A stretch of DNA of 64,000 nucleotides from Ahaetulla prasina (taxonomy: Eukaryota > Chordata > Lepidosauria > Squamata > Colubridae), in contig NC_080546.1 of assembly GCF_028640845.1 (NCBI RefSeq), positions 56,803,409 to 56,867,408 on the forward strand. The letters are read 5' to 3'. The translations under genes were made by a program, and so were the position numbers. Position 1 is the first letter of the stretch, and the number at the start of each line of letters is the position of its first letter. Positions 35,186 through 47,189 of this stretch are shown piece by piece. Below the pieces are notes generated by a model, which saw only the letters and a list, made by a program, of their open reading frames with translations, was not told where the DNA came from and did not search any database.

Positions 35186-36763
35186 GGAGACATGTCAAAC
35201 ACAAAGCCCGCAGGCCAAATCAGCCCTGCGATGTGGTTAGATCTAGCCCTGGAGCCACCCGGAAAACAGCAAAGGACCAGCCCACAGTGCCTCAGTCCAG
35301 CCCAGGCCAACCGGAGACTTATCTACAATCTGGTGGCAGCCATCTGAGCCAGAATGCAATCAGCTTTAGATCTGCAGGACCGCTCTGAACCCAGCAAGGG
35401 GCTGCCACCACCCTGCCCCCTGGGCACACACACAGGAGGTGACGAACAGAAGGAGATGGGAATGAGAAGCAGGGGAGGAAGGAAAGAAGAAGGGAGGGAG
35501 ATTATGAGAGGGAGAGCGGGTCTGAGGGAAATCCTGCCTTAGCACTTGTCCACTAGTAGCTCTCCTCTCCTGGTGGTCTCCCATCCAAAGCTGAGGATGC
35601 TTTGGTTACAAAGCCAGGTCGCCTCACAAAGAGAGGGAGTGGACTTCTGGTCTGTTCCCCCACCACCACAATCAATTAGAAACGCAAACTGACTAGATGT
35701 GCCAACAATTTATTCTTGCTGCAGATAACAATTCTGGCAACGAACCTGCGAGTGCTTGCCAAGTCCTCGTATCTATCAGAGTGACTGCAGTCCAAGCTGA
35801 ACAATCCCAAATTTCAGAAGGAAACGAAACAGAATCCAGGAGCTAAAATACAGCCAATTGTTCAACAGTCAATTGTTTGTTTGTCACAAGAACTATAGGG
35901 CAGCCCCTCCTGCTTTTATATCCTGTGAGGTGTGGCTCCGTGACTCAGCACTCTCTAGGCCTGCCCCACCCTTTCTTTTGATGTTGCCGTCTCTCCTGTC
36001 TGCGATACCTGGGGTATCGGTACCGGGTCTTGAGGCATGGTCTAAGAGGAGGAGATGCAGGAGACAGAGGCCTCGTCATCTCCTCCACCTGGCCTGCCTC
36101 TGGGACTTGGAGCGGAGCCAGAGAGGGAGGCTCCGCAGAGGGAAGCCTTGTCAGCTCTTCCCCCTCGCTCTCTGAATCACTTTCTGGCAGGAGGCCTGGT
36201 TCGGGGAGGGGGGCAAATACACAACAGCCTCCCTCTAACCCACACACTTTGCCCTTCTGCACACACCATGAGCAATCTAGCCAAGGAGAACACAGCAGCA
36301 ACAGCCTTGAGTAGGAGTTAAGCACCCTGGGCGCCCCCTTGGGAAAGCAGGGGTAGACTGTGGGGTGCTGGTGCCCTGGGAGCTTGAGAGCTAAGATGGG
36401 TGCTTGTGCTCTGCTTGCCAGGGCTCTGGACAACCTGCACTGTCATGTTGGGGTCCTCCACATGGCCTGAGAGAGACAGTGAGGCTCCACTGGTGGACAA
36501 GGGTTTGGTGCTTGCCCTGGTCTCACCTTCCTCTGCTGGAGAGAATGGATCCACCATTGTCCCCAGCCCTGTCCGAGCAACTACATGAGCCCCCACTGAA
36601 CATGAGTAATGTTGAGCTGGCCATGCTCATCCTGTCCATGCCCACCCAATCGGCTGTAACCATAAGACCATGCCTTCCCTGGCCATGCCTACCTGCTCCC
36701 CCCCTCCGAGATCAACCACAACCCTGATGCAGCCCTCAATGAAATCGACTTTGATACCCCAGA
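35186..36763. mobile_element. hAT-type element, CAGGGGTGTCAAAC family, interrupted by an LTR
   Basis: The left part starts CAGGAGACATGTCAAAC and continues GCCCGCAGGCCAAATC. The right part ends CAATGAAATCGACTTTGATA followed by CCCC, the degenerate inverted terminus of the family seen at 22509. Between them lies unrelated sequence including an LTR-like block (35700-36225), so the element was split by a later insertion. The 8-bp duplication is not clean, and the right boundary is approximate. Confidence 0.6.
35700..36225 (-). repeat. Putative solo LTR nested in a hAT element
   Basis: Reading the minus strand, the block carries a clear TATA box (TATAAAAG, plus-strand 35913-35920) and, about 200 bp downstream, an AATAAA signal within AGAATAAATTG. 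It starts near TGTTGTGTA and ends near TTGGCA. This promoter-plus-polyadenylation arrangement is that of an LTR. No internal gag/pol sequence adjoins it. Boundaries are uncertain because no target duplication was found. Confidence 0.6.
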
Positions 36764-36769
36764 TGTATA

Positions 36770-37555
36770 GTATTACTATTTAGCAGTTAATTTTTCCTGT
36801 GACAGTATAAAAATACAGTTATATGTTTACTTGAAGTGACAACTGGTAACTGGAGGAAAGAAAACTAATTGAGGTATCAAGATGAAAGAAATCAGATCTT
36901 CCTGTGAAAAAGTTGCGATTTTTAGAAAGTTTTTCTTTTCTTAAATTTGAGCACTGATCCTGATCATTCAGCTTTTACAACATCTTACATTTCTTATCAA
37001 ATGTGTTGTCAATAACATCTAAGCAGTCACCAGATTGGGTCACATGTAACACAAAGCAATGTAAATGAGTGAGCCTTGTACCTGATTATCCTCTTTTCAT
37101 TATTTTTAATCAGATTTCTCTGTTTTTGAAGAAATTATCATTTACTGTTACTTCTGAGATGACAAATTAAGATTCCTGTAAATTTTACATGCAGTATCAG
37201 ACAGCTGTTTTCCTTGATCAAGTGTAATATGCAAATAGAGTTTCGTGTTGGACACAGCAATGGTTTATTTGGTAGCAAAATATTTTTACTATTTATGGAA
37301 AGCTTGTTTTCATTTTTGTACAAATGTCAACTTCTTATTCTACTTGTACAACCAAATTTATAATCTGTTGTCTAAACTGTTCAACATTGATTACTCAAGC
37401 AGTTGCACAAGTTATTTCATAAAGTATTGCATAAACTCTTGCAAAAGCACAGTTGCAAAAATATGTCACAAGTCATTTTATAATTTCATAACAAATCTTT
37501 AGAAGATTAGATGATGCATTATATATGATGCATATACACACACGCGCACACACAC
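36770..37555. other. AT-rich non-genic stretch
   Basis: No gene or repeat recognised. A short CA-rich run lies at 37536-37556. Confidence 0.5.
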
Positions 37556-37559
37556 AATC

Positions 37560-38090
37560 TTCAAAAGATATAATATAAAAACAGGAAAAAATGAATTGAA
37601 AGGGAAAAAGGTAAGGGTTGGAAAGTGCAAGGAATAAGAAAAATACAAAAGAAAAAAAGAAAAAACTGACTTTCTTCAATACAATAACAAATATAAAATA
37701 CATTAACCTTTTGCTCTAAAATTCAACTGTACACAGTTTTTCTGTAATCATAAATTATTCTAATTGTCAAATTCCAAAATTATTTTTTTATTTTTTCAGT
37801 TTTAAGAAAAAAGTCCAAAAGTGCTCTTCACATGGAAACAAAGCTAGACAGTCTTTTTAAAAATCAAAGTTAGTTTTGCCATCCCAGCCAGTTTCATTAA
37901 CTTAACTAGATATTCTTTCATTGTGACAATCTGTGGTTCCTTCCATCTCTCCGCATGCAAAAGTCTTGCTGCTGTTATCATATATAGAAACATAGTCCCA
38001 GGTTTTGTCTCAAATTGCTTATGCCTTAGATCTAAAAGAAAAACTTCTAGTTTTTCCCTGTAATTGTACATTTATTTTAATAATGAATTA
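37560..38090 (-). mobile_element. L1 LINE 3' fragment
   Basis: The minus strand carries the end of an L1 ORF2 (37844-38071) followed by a purine-rich 3' UTR (GAAAAAAAGAAAAG-type sequence on the complementary side near 37620-37670). 5'-truncated. Confidence 0.65.
37844..38071 (-). pseudogene. L1 ORF2 C-terminal fragment
   Basis: The 75-residue minus-strand frame contains MITAARLLHAERWKEPQIVT, then TMKEYLVKLMKLAGMAKLT. This is the pattern of the L1 ORF2 C-terminal region in reptiles (a short helix with ARxLYAxxWK, then EEWLxKxxxLAEMAKLT). The family enzyme is an endonuclease/reverse transcriptase acting in target-primed reverse transcription. Only the last part survives, with neither catalytic domain, so it is a dead fragment. 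Confidence 0.7.
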
Positions 38091-38094
38091 ATAT

Positions 38095-38820
38095 CTATTC
38101 CCAATAATTCTTAGCTTTCTTACATGCACACCAGAGCATCAAAAGGATTCATTGATTATATTTTCAGCAGGTATTTGGCACATCATGTTATATATTTGAT
38201 AATTTATCAGGTGTTAACGACCAAGGATAGATTAAATGAGGCTTATAAACATATTTATTAGACTAAATGTTATACAAGTTGATTCTGCAATACTTGCATC
38301 TGTTCAATTTAATATTAGATGCAATTCACATTTTCAGAGCTATTCCATATTTTATTTATTTTTTTATTATGGTTATTATTGTATTAATAATATTCCAAGT
38401 CTAGTCTTCCATGACAAAAGACAATCTGATTGCATGAAAGTTCACAATTGCAAAGATAAGATACAAATAAAATAAAATAAAATAAGGAAAATATACCATA
38501 AATATCCTAGTGAAATTCTCAATTAAAATGGAAGGTCCATGAAGGAGGCAAAGTGGAAGACATCAGAATTTCTTTCCTTAAAACTTTAAATTTTGTAGTG
38601 CTCTTATAGGAAATTAGCAGTGTGTTTCCTTAATAATTTTAGATACCAAGCTAAAAAAATGTAATATTAGCCATATAACTGTTTAATACATTTTAACAGA
38701 TACAATCCAATTTTCTTATTAAAAATAATTTTAAAACCATCACATCCCCATTTTTGATGAATCCACACATCTTGTGTGATAGCCCCTCCCTTTACAACTG
38801 TCCTATAGACCTTGCTTTCA
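38095..38820. other. AT-rich non-genic stretch
   Basis: No gene recognised. A short AAAAT run lies near 38466-38485. Confidence 0.5.
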
Positions 38821-38825
38821 ACTGA

Positions 38826-39125
38826 TTTTATTTATTTATTTATTTATTTATTTATTAGATTTCTAGACCGCCCTTCTCCCGAAGCACTCAGGGCGGTGTA
38901 CAGCCTTATTTAAAACACATAGATACACAATACAAATCCCAAATTTAAAATACATTTAAAATGAAATATTTAACAGGCCAATTTAAACTAAAACGGTCAA
39001 AGACCGATATAAAACCCTTAGAATATAAAAATTATAAATAGATTAGTACAATTAAAATTAAATTAAAATTAAAATAAACTAAATATTAAAATAAAATAAA
39101 TATTTAGGCTAGTCCCGCCCGATTG
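38826..39125 (-). mobile_element. L2 LINE 3' end
   Basis: On the plus strand it begins with a (TTTA)n tail (38826-38855), then the stem-loop arms CCGCCCT (38868-38874) and AGGGCGG (38890-38896), then AT-rich L2 3' UTR ending near GGCTAGTCCCGCCCG, equivalent to the AGCCAGTCCTGC segment in the longer copies. 5'-truncated. The sequence to 39300 is not assigned. Confidence 0.82.
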
Positions 39126-39305
39126 AATAGTATATAGCTGCTGGTTGCATAGTCAGCCAGATGTTCAGAATGGATTTGGCATTTTTATGCCCCTTATTTC
39201 TGCTGAGGTAAGTAGATATTGTTGATTACTGGTGCTAAAGGTGTTCTCACAGGATTGAAGCTGTTTCATGTAAAACTGCCTTTTGCTATTGACTGATGGT
39301 GATTA

Positions 39306-39828
39306 CCATATTTTTCAGAGTATAAGACGCTCTGGACTATAAGATGCACCTACCTTTTTTTGGGAGGAAAACAAGAAAAAAAAATCTGCCTCTGCCTCTG
39401 CCTCTGCTTCCTAGCAATTTGCCTTGTTTCAGCAAACAGCAAACAGCCTGCTTTAGTTTCATTTTCGTTTTTAGCACAGCCTGATTAGTAGAAGAAAAAA
39501 AAACTGCCTCCCAGCAATTTACCTCCTTGCAGCAAACAGTGGAGAACTGCATGGCAATAGCAATTGCAATCCCTGCAGCCTGAAACAGCTGAGGGTTGGG
39601 AGGCTGATCCAACCGATAATCAACTGCTTGTGCTAATCAGGCTGTGCTGATGCTGAAATGGGCTGTTTGCAGTTTGCTGCTTGCTGCAAAGAGGTAAATT
39701 GCTGGGGGGCAGAGGCCAAAAGGTGGAGCCAGTGGGTGGGCAGAGCTATATTCGATGTATAAGACGCATCCAAATTTTCACCCTCTTCTGGGGGGGGGGG
39801 AGTGTGTCTTATACTCCAAAAAATACGG
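39306..39828. mobile_element. TA-flanked MITE with CCGTATTTTTC-type ends
   Basis: Ends are CCATATTTTTCAGAGTATAA and TATACTCCAAAAAATACGG, inverted copies with minor changes. TA flanks both sides (39304-39305 and 39829-39830). The phrase TATAAGACGC recurs in inverted orientation near both ends (GTATAAGACGCTCT and GATGTATAAGACGCATC). The interior holds (TCTGCC)n and an 11-G run at 39790-39800. Non-coding. Confidence 0.8.
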
Positions 39829-39830
39829 TA

Positions 39831-41000
39831 TGTCAATGCTAATGGTGTTCAAGTGGTATTCCAGATGTTTTGGGATTGCAGCCAAGGTACCTATTGGTAC
39901 TATCTTTGCTTCCTTTTACCACAGTTGTCGTCACTTTCCTCCTCCTTTCCCATAATAAAATTTTAGATAATTTATATAGTTCCGGCCTCCTATTTTTGTA
40001 ACAGCACAAATCATTTGAAGTGGATTAGACCAGAAGCAAGTGAAAGACAACTCACAGTCCCAGTTTCTAGTGCAACATCTTAACGGCTACATAAAGAATA
40101 TTACAAAGAGATATTCTCTTACTTGCAAAATTGAATTCAGTGCAATGTTCTTCAGGGACTGATTAGTTTTAAAAAAACAGGCACTGATTAGATTAAAAAA
40201 ACTGTGTTCTTAAACTGCATTTCTTTTTCAAGTTAAGTTCAGTGAGTCTAACCAATTAAAATCTTTTAACAGAAGCATGGTATGAAACTTTATTTTTTGT
40301 TTGATGTAACAATAAAGTAAAGTAAAGTGCCAGATTACAACGTGTTTTGTTGTTAGTGTAACCAGGCATTTTCACAGCTAGTAATTATTCATATAATGTA
40401 ATTATTCATGTTATTTCACGACCAACATGACAAAGACTGCAATTCAGATAAAAGTCGGTTCTTATGTTATACATAATGAAATATAGTATGGTAACTATCC
40501 AGCTTGCTTAAAGATGAGTTATAAATGCAAAATCCCAAGGCTGTCACCATCTTAGAATGCTTTAAAACAGAAATAAACAGCAAATTATAGGTCAGCTGAA
40601 ATACCAGATAATCAAGATGTCAAATGTCAAAGGTTCATTTAAATTCTTGTATAAATTCACCAATGTTTCTATAATAAGCAACACATTTATGAGATTATAG
40701 GAAAGGGATTTCTACTCATATCCAGTGCACTTATACACTGAAAGCAGAAAAAAATAACTTGCAGCAAGTTGGGCAGCAAACAAATTTAATAAATAAAAAT
40801 ATTTTTCATAGCCTTATACCATAGAAAGAAAACTTCAGTTGTTTTTTAGATGGAAACAAAACAAATTATTTATTCCCTTGAAAAAAAGAAACAAGCTGAG
40901 GCAAGCTACATCCTACTATTTCAGATTCAATGCAACAATAAATAATATCACTTTTTAGTATAAAGAATGGTGTAATAATGCTAACAGATCATACTTCAGC
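39831..41000. other. AT-rich non-genic stretch
   Basis: No gene, RNA or repeat family recognised. Confidence 0.5.
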
Positions 41001-41003
41001 ATT

Positions 41004-41545
41004 AATAGAATAAAATATTCTTTATTGGCCAAATGTGATTTGGACACCCAAGGAATTTGTCTCCAGTACATACAAACAAGAAAGTTGATTAGTCATAGAT
41101 CATAAATCATAAGATACAACAACAATCAATAAATATTAGATACTAATAGAAGAACATAGTAGGAAAGATGAGTTGATAAGAAGGATAATAGCAATACAGT
41201 CCTACTACGTGGGTAAATATCTTTAGGCATAAAACAATTATATTGTAATTAGGTGTTTAACAGAGTGATGGAATGGGGTGTGTGAAAACTATCTTTGTAT
41301 TTAGTTGTTTTGGCATGCAGCATCCTGAGGGAAGAAGGTTTGTAGATATTTTCTCATTGTTCTTTCTGGTCCTCAATTGAAGGCAGGTTGGTTACAATTG
41401 TTTTTTCTGCAGTCCTAACTATCCATTGAAGTCTGTACCTGTCCTGTTTGGTTGCTGTGTTGAACCAGACATATATAGAGGCACAAATGACAGACTCAAT
41501 AATTCTTCTGTAGGACTGTAACAACAGATCCTGAGCTTAAGTACT
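41004..41545 (-). mobile_element. CR1/L3-type LINE 3' fragment
   Basis: The plus strand begins with ATAGAATAAAATATTC then TTTATTGGCCAAATGTGATT, the same 3' end as at 28494 and 46438. The following 450 bp parallel 46550-47060 (for example the GACAGACTCAATAATTC segment in both). On the minus strand this is the C-terminal coding region and 3' UTR, degraded by stops. Confidence 0.8.
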
Positions 41546-41919
41546 CCACAATGACAATGCCATGGTTCTGTATAGCAGTACTAACACATGGTGAGCCATT
41601 CCTATGCAGCAAATGTCATTCTGACATTCTGTTACCATAAAAGGATATAAGAATATTTAAAAAGAAATACTTGGAATGCTGCAGTAGAATTTAAGATATT
41701 TTACTGACTACGTTTAGACATGAATTTTAAATATAGCGATGGAGGGATGGAGGAAGGAAGACACTGATGTGGAGAATCATAACACTGGGCACAGACAGTT
41801 TTAATACATGTTCATGTTATGTAAAACTCTTCTTTCATTAGCAACCCTATTTTATATTAATATTTACACTTTGGTTGATTGAGTTGATATTCAGCTAGCC
41901 CAGAATGTCCCACATTCCA

Positions 41920-42840
41920 CAATGACTTGGACGAGGGGATAGATGGGGAACTCATCAAATTTGCAGATGACACCAAGCTGGCAGGAATAGCCAACACTCC
42001 AGAAGATAGGCTCAAGTTACAGAAAGATCTTAACAGACTTGAACATTGGGCACTATCTAACAAAATGAAATTCAACAGCGAAAAAAGTAAGGTTCTACAT
42101 TTAGGCAAAAAAACACAAAATGCACAGGTACCGTATATGTGGTACCTTGCTCAATAGTAGTACCTGTGAGAGGGATCTTGGAGTCCTAGTGGACAACCAT
42201 TTAGATATGAGCCAGCAGTGTGCAGCTGCTGCTAAAAAAGCCAACACAGTTCTGGGCTGCATAAACAGAGGGATAGAATCAAGATCACGTGAAGTGTTAG
42301 TGCCACTTTATAATGCCTTGGTAAGGCCACACTTGGAATACTGCATTCAGTTTTGGTCGCCACGATGTAAAAAAGATGCTGAGACTCTAGAAAGAGTGCA
42401 GAGAAGAGCAACAAAGATGATTAGGGGACTGGAGGCTAAAACATATGAAGAACGGTTGCAGGAACTGGGTATGTCTAGTTTAATGAAAAGAAGGACTAGG
42501 GGAGACATGATAGCAGTGTTCCAATATCTCAGCGGCTGCCACAGAGAAGTGGGAGTCGGGCTGTTCTCCAAAGCACCTGAGGGTAGAACAAGAAGCAATG
42601 GGTGGAAACTGATCAAGGAAAGAAGCAACTTAGAACTAAGGAGAAATTTCCTGACAGTTAGAACAATTAATAAGTGGAAAGACTTGCCTGCAGAAGTTGT
42701 GAATGCTCCAACACTGGAAATTTTTAAGAAAATGTTGGATAACCATCTGTCTGAGATGGTGTAGGGTTTCCTGCCTGGGCAGGGGATTGGACTAGAAGGC
42801 CTCCAAGGTCCCTTCCAACTCTGTTATTATTATTATTATA
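41920..42840 (+). mobile_element. CR1 LINE 3' fragment
   Basis: 5'-truncated CR1. Coding sequence runs to 42764, then the characteristic CR1 3' UTR with GGGATTGGACTAGAAGGCC and AGGTCCCTTCCAACTCTG, ending in (ATT)n. Bird and reptile CR1 elements end in the same way but with an ATTCTATG-type repeat. Here it is a plain ATT run. Confidence 0.93.
41927..42764 (+). pseudogene. CR1 reverse transcriptase, C-terminal half, frameshifted
   Basis: Two overlapping frames. The first, 41927-42157, contains FADDTKLAG, the catalytic YxDD-equivalent box of CR1 reverse transcriptase, then LNRLEHWA and KSKVLHLG. The second, 42120-42764 (214 aa), carries [53 protein letters not shown] and [13 protein letters not shown], all conserved CR1 landmarks. 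A frameshift near 42130-42150 separates them. The N-terminal endonuclease and most of the polymerase are missing because of 5' truncation. The end of the second frame is the natural CR1 stop region. Confidence 0.92.
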
Positions 42841-43008
42841 ATATAAGATTTCTTTATAATTATAATATATGTGCATCTGTATGTATGTAACCCTAATCCT
42901 AATCCTATATTCAATAATTCTACAATATTGTCTATCTAAATTAGTAATACAATTAGATTGCCTTTACAATCTAACAGTTACATCATTACAATGTTTTGCT
43001 TCTATAAG

Positions 43009-43310
43009 GGCCTCTTGTGGCTCAACAGGCTAATGCAGTCTGTTATTAACACAGCTGCCTGCAATTACAATTACTGCAGGTTCGAGTCCCATCAGGCCCA
43101 AGGTTGACTCAGCCTTCCATCCTTTATAAGGTAGGTAAAATGAGGACCCAGATTGTTGGGGGGGGGCAATACAAGTTGACTTTGTATATAATATACAAAT
43201 GGATGAGACTATTGCCTTACATAATGTAAGCCGCCCTGAGTCTTCGGAGAAGGGCGGGATATAAATTCAAATAAAATAAATTAAAATAAATAAATAAAAT
43301 AAATAAATAA
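43009..43310 (+). mobile_element. tRNA-derived SINE with an L2-type tail
   Basis: The head has an A box (TGGCTCAACAGG, 43018-43029) and a perfect B box (GGTTCGAGTCC, 43079-43089). The body carries CAGCCTTCCATCCTTTATAAG and a G-run near 43159-43166. The 3' end is the L2 stem-loop, CCGCCCT (43231-43237) with AGGGCGG (43251-43257), followed by an AAATAAAATAAATA tail. The polymerase III boxes look functional, and the tail suggests dependence on L2 machinery. Confidence 0.9.
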
Positions 43311-43563
43311 CATTCCATAATAGTATTTGGTAATATTTTTTTTCATTTGCATGACTAAATTTCCTAGGAATAATCCTATATGGCTGTATATCTAAGAATA
43401 AAAATGAAGTTGTTTCATAGACAATTAAGAAAGATGGTCCCATGATACATGCTTATGCCTGCAAGGACGCAATTGTGTACAACACTGGTAAAAAGGCATT
43501 GTACCTACAATAGCTGGCTAATATTGGGTAACTAGAAATCCATATATTCAATACTATCTAGAT

Positions 43564-43892
43564 CAGTGATGGCTAACCTTTTCCGGACCGAGTACCCAAA
43601 GCACGTGCATGCAGATGCACGAATGCGAGCATGCACACCCAAAGCCCCAAAATGTAATGCGCATGCTGTCCCCATGCATGTGTCCAGGCCCTTGCGCATG
43701 CACAGGTGGACCCCTGCATGCACCCAGCTTCCGTGTATGCGCACACACACACCACACATGCTCCACTGCCCCACACATGCGCGACATAATCCAATGACCA
43801 CCTGGACGGTGGGAGGCTGAACTGGGGCAATGGCTTGGGTGCCCACAAAGAGGGCGCTGCATGCCACCTGTGGCATAGGTTCGCCATCATGG
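43564..43892. mobile_element. hAT-type MITE, CAGTGATGGCTAACC family, perfect TSD
   Basis: It starts CAGTGATGGCTAACCTTT and ends AGGTTCGCCATCATGG. Flanking ATCTAGAT copies at 43556-43563 and 43893-43900 are identical 8-bp duplications. The interior is a GC-rich purine/pyrimidine-alternating region rich in GCATGC and CACACA. Open frames on both strands inside it are by-products of this composition. A relative is at 55076. Confidence 0.9.
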
Positions 43893-43900
43893 ATCTAGAT

Positions 43901-46435
43901 TGTTTGCACTACCTAATTCCTTCTAAGTCTTTTATGGAGGATTTCTAGCCCTGAAATAGAACTGCAGGACAGAAAATTTAACCTGCCACTGTTGAAATAT
44001 TTAAAGTGAGAAAAATGTGCTACAATATCTTAGAAGTATAAAAATTGATAGTTATTTATTTGTTGCTGAACCAAAAGGTGTCTTGTTTGAATGAACTTCT
44101 GGGCTCAGCTTAAAATGGAAGGGACATACAAAATACGTGAAAGTGAATTCTATGCAATTTTTAAATTTCTTGTATAATTTGTATATTTTATAAATGGATT
44201 TTTAATTCTTTTTTAAATTAAATATATAATCAATTAGCTTTAGATTTCAATTGAAGAATGATATATATTTAAATGTTCATTTTTTAATACATGGAATTTG
44301 CTATTAGTAATAATAAAGGGTTTTTTGTGATACTGTGAGCTTTACTGATTGGCTAAAAATCAGTTGAGGTAAAACAATTTAACTTTTCACGGACAATGCT
44401 CCAAAATTCAGTTTATTTATCTTAACTACTTTCTAGATGTAGAAGTATAACAATAAGCCTCTAAAGTTGCCTCTTGTTTTATACTGTATATATTCAAAAT
44501 AATTAGGAGAAATTTGATTTATTGTCAGGAGTTGTCAATGTTTCCACTTGTTTTCAACAATAAGAAAATGGGATTCATTACTCTATGCTATGTTTTTTTG
44601 TTGGTTTAAAAAGACAAACAAGCTATTGAACCAAGCTGCTTTACAAGGGCAATGCATTGTTAGAAGTAGAGCCATTTCACCACAACAATGGATTTATTTC
44701 CTCCTGTCTTCAGCTTTAAAATTCTCAAGAATGTATTCCTGCAGTCTCTCTCTCCCATTTACCAAGTAATTATAGTTTTTAAAAGCACTTGGTCTGCTTT
44801 ACTTCTCCTTAATGACTACCAAGAGCCGGTGTCTTCCATATAATAAATCACTGATCTCAATGACTTTGCTCTTGGTGATACATTTTATGACTAAAGGAGA
44901 TGGCAAAAAACAGATGGGGAAAACAGATGATTATATGGAAAGGAAAGGAGGTGATAAAAATGTGAAAAAAGTAGAGGTAAAACAATGATAGTGATATTTC
45001 TAGCACTACATCTTTGTCTTTTTTTGGGGAAAGGAATAAATGGTACAATGGTACATGCTTGATAGTAAGTTTAATGTGAGACATCTATCAAGTATGATAT
45101 TTGAGCAGGGAAATAATAAAAATGAAAAATGTACTCTCTTGTAAAACAGTAAGCTACTATTGTATTTATATTCAAAGTTTTACCTCATTCTTTTCAGAAA
45201 CTCTTAAAATGTGGGTACAAACACTAATTAGGATATGGAAAGTAGAAATTGTTGCACAAAAGAGTTTACAACTTCCAATCCAAGAAAGACTTTATGTTAA
45301 GGAATGATTTGATAAGTAAAGCTTATGTGATATAGCAGTTGCAAATGCAGCTGTACAAAATCAGACTTTACTACAGCTCAGACAAAGCACTCAGAAAAAT
45401 ATCTGCTTCTCTCTTAGTGTCTAAACTAGAATGTTTTGCAAAAAATAAAATAAAATCAGGATATAAGGGGATAATAGGTAAAACATCTTGCCATGGTAAT
45501 AGGGCTCCAGCTGCAGAACTCCAGAGATGGTAGAGAGAGATCGAAACCTCTATAATTCTTTGCTGCTGTCTGATAGTTATCAGGATTTTTGCAGCCCACA
45601 TATGGTAGTCCTGTGTCATCATAGAAAAAGGTTTTTATGGTTTTCAACAAATATACTGTGATTTTCTACAGTGGATATGCTGGAGATCTTATAGTCTCCC
45701 TCTGTTTCTTTCATACTGTTTTCAATTACACATTTATTCATACTGTATAGTAAGAAAATATTCTCCAAATTCTTGTGCCTATCTCTAATTAAGGATATTA
45801 GCTCCAAGGCCACTACTCAGGCATTATTTAAAAGATTTAATTTGTCTTCTGAGAAGGTTCATTTCAGTCCCAATAAAACCCTGTGCAAGCTAGACTGTGC
45901 CTTATTTGTAATGCTGGTGGGGCACTTAAAAGCTGCTATTGTTTATGAAGCAGCCCGGTGTAAGTAATTTGCTTGAGTAGGAGATCTATGGCATGTAGGT
46001 TAAAGGTCCTGCTAGCCTGTGACCCAGAAACAAGAAATGCTCATCTTTTGTCTGAACATAAAGTTTGACCACTTCAACCCTTTTTGAATATCATCATGTC
46101 TGTCTGTCTTGACAGCTTTGGGCATCTCAGTCATAATTGTTCCCCAACATTTCATTATAAGAAACCCTCACAGAGGCTGTTACATCTTTCAGAATGCAGT
46201 TGGACAGAAATAAATGTCATGTTAGCTTAGCAGTTTCTGAGGGAAATGATATACTGATTAATTTTGGCAGAGGCCCCAACAGCTTTAAATAATAGCAATA
46301 GCAGTACTAGTAGCAGCAGTAATAAAGCAGTAGTCCAGTCCATTCTCTGATCACATATAGCATTTCTTTGGAAAACATGCAAAAAATACAGTGGAAGAAA
46401 AAAGTGTGGCATATTATACTAGGGAAGATAATTTT
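43901..46435. other. 2.5 kb AT-rich stretch without a supported gene
   Basis: No exon or known repeat family. Frames at 44548, 45101, 45339 and 45773 are short and featureless. Confidence 0.55.
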
Positions 46436-46437
46436 TA

Positions 46438-47066
46438 GAATAGAATAGAATAGATTTTTTTTATTGGCCAAGTGTGATCTAACACACAAGGAATTTTTCT
46501 TGGTGCATATGCTCTCAGTGTACATAAAAGAAAAGATACGTTCATCAAGAATTCTAAGGTACAACACTTAATGATAATCTTAGGGTACAAATAAGCAATC
46601 AGGAAACAATATCAATATAAATCGTAAGGATATAGTCATACAGTCATAAGTGGGAGGAGATGGGTAATGGAAACGATGAGAAGATTAATAGTGCAGGTTT
46701 AGTCAATAGTTGGACAGGGTTGAGGGAATTATTTGTTTAGAAGAGTGATGGCATTCGGGAAAAAACTGTTCTTGTGTCTAGTTGTTCTGGTGTGCAGTGC
46801 TCTGTAGTGTTGTTTTGAGGGTAGGAGTTGAAACAGTTTATGTCCAGGATGTGAAGGGTCTGTAAATATTTCCACATCCCTCTTTTTGACTCAAGCAGTA
46901 TACAGGTCTTCAATGGAAGGCAGGTTGGTAGCAATTGTTTTTTATGGAATTATCTTCTGAAGTCTGTGTCTGTCTTGTTGCAGAACCAAACCAGACAGTT
47001 ATAGAGGTGCAGATGACAGACTCAATAATTCCTCTGTAGAACTGTATCAGCAGCTCCTTGGCAGCT
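46438..47066 (-). mobile_element. CR1/L3-type LINE 3' fragment with AATAG tail
   Basis: The minus-strand 3' end finishes in ATTCT repeats (AGAATAGAATAG on the plus strand, 46438-46455) just after CACTTGGCCAATAAA. The body on the minus strand encodes degraded pieces such as RGIIESVICTSITVWFG (near 47000), a pattern of the LINE C-terminal region. It is the longest of the three L3-type copies here. Confidence 0.82.
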
Positions 47067-47070
47067 GATA

Positions 47071-47156
47071 CAATACAATACAATACAATACAATACAATA
47101 CAATACAATACAATACAATACAATACAATACAATACAATACAATACAATACAATAC
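47071..47156. repeat. (CAATA)n microsatellite, about 17 copies
   Basis: A nearly perfect pentamer run joined to the inner, 5' end of the L3-type fragment and followed by AAAAT repeats (47158-47183). Open frames across it are YCIVL repeats without meaning. Confidence 0.95.
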
Positions 47157-47189
47157 ATAAAATAATAAAATAAAATAAAATAATTTGAG

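Noticed and set aside
35945..36433. 162-residue minus-strand frame in GC-rich DNA
   Set aside because: It overlaps the putative LTR and hAT interior. Overlapping frames on both strands point to composition rather than coding.
43079..43089. A stand-alone tRNA gene at the GGTTCGAGTCC box
   Set aside because: The A and B boxes are those of a SINE head: no clean cloverleaf with an acceptor stem could be drawn, and the sequence continues into a SINE body and L2 tail.
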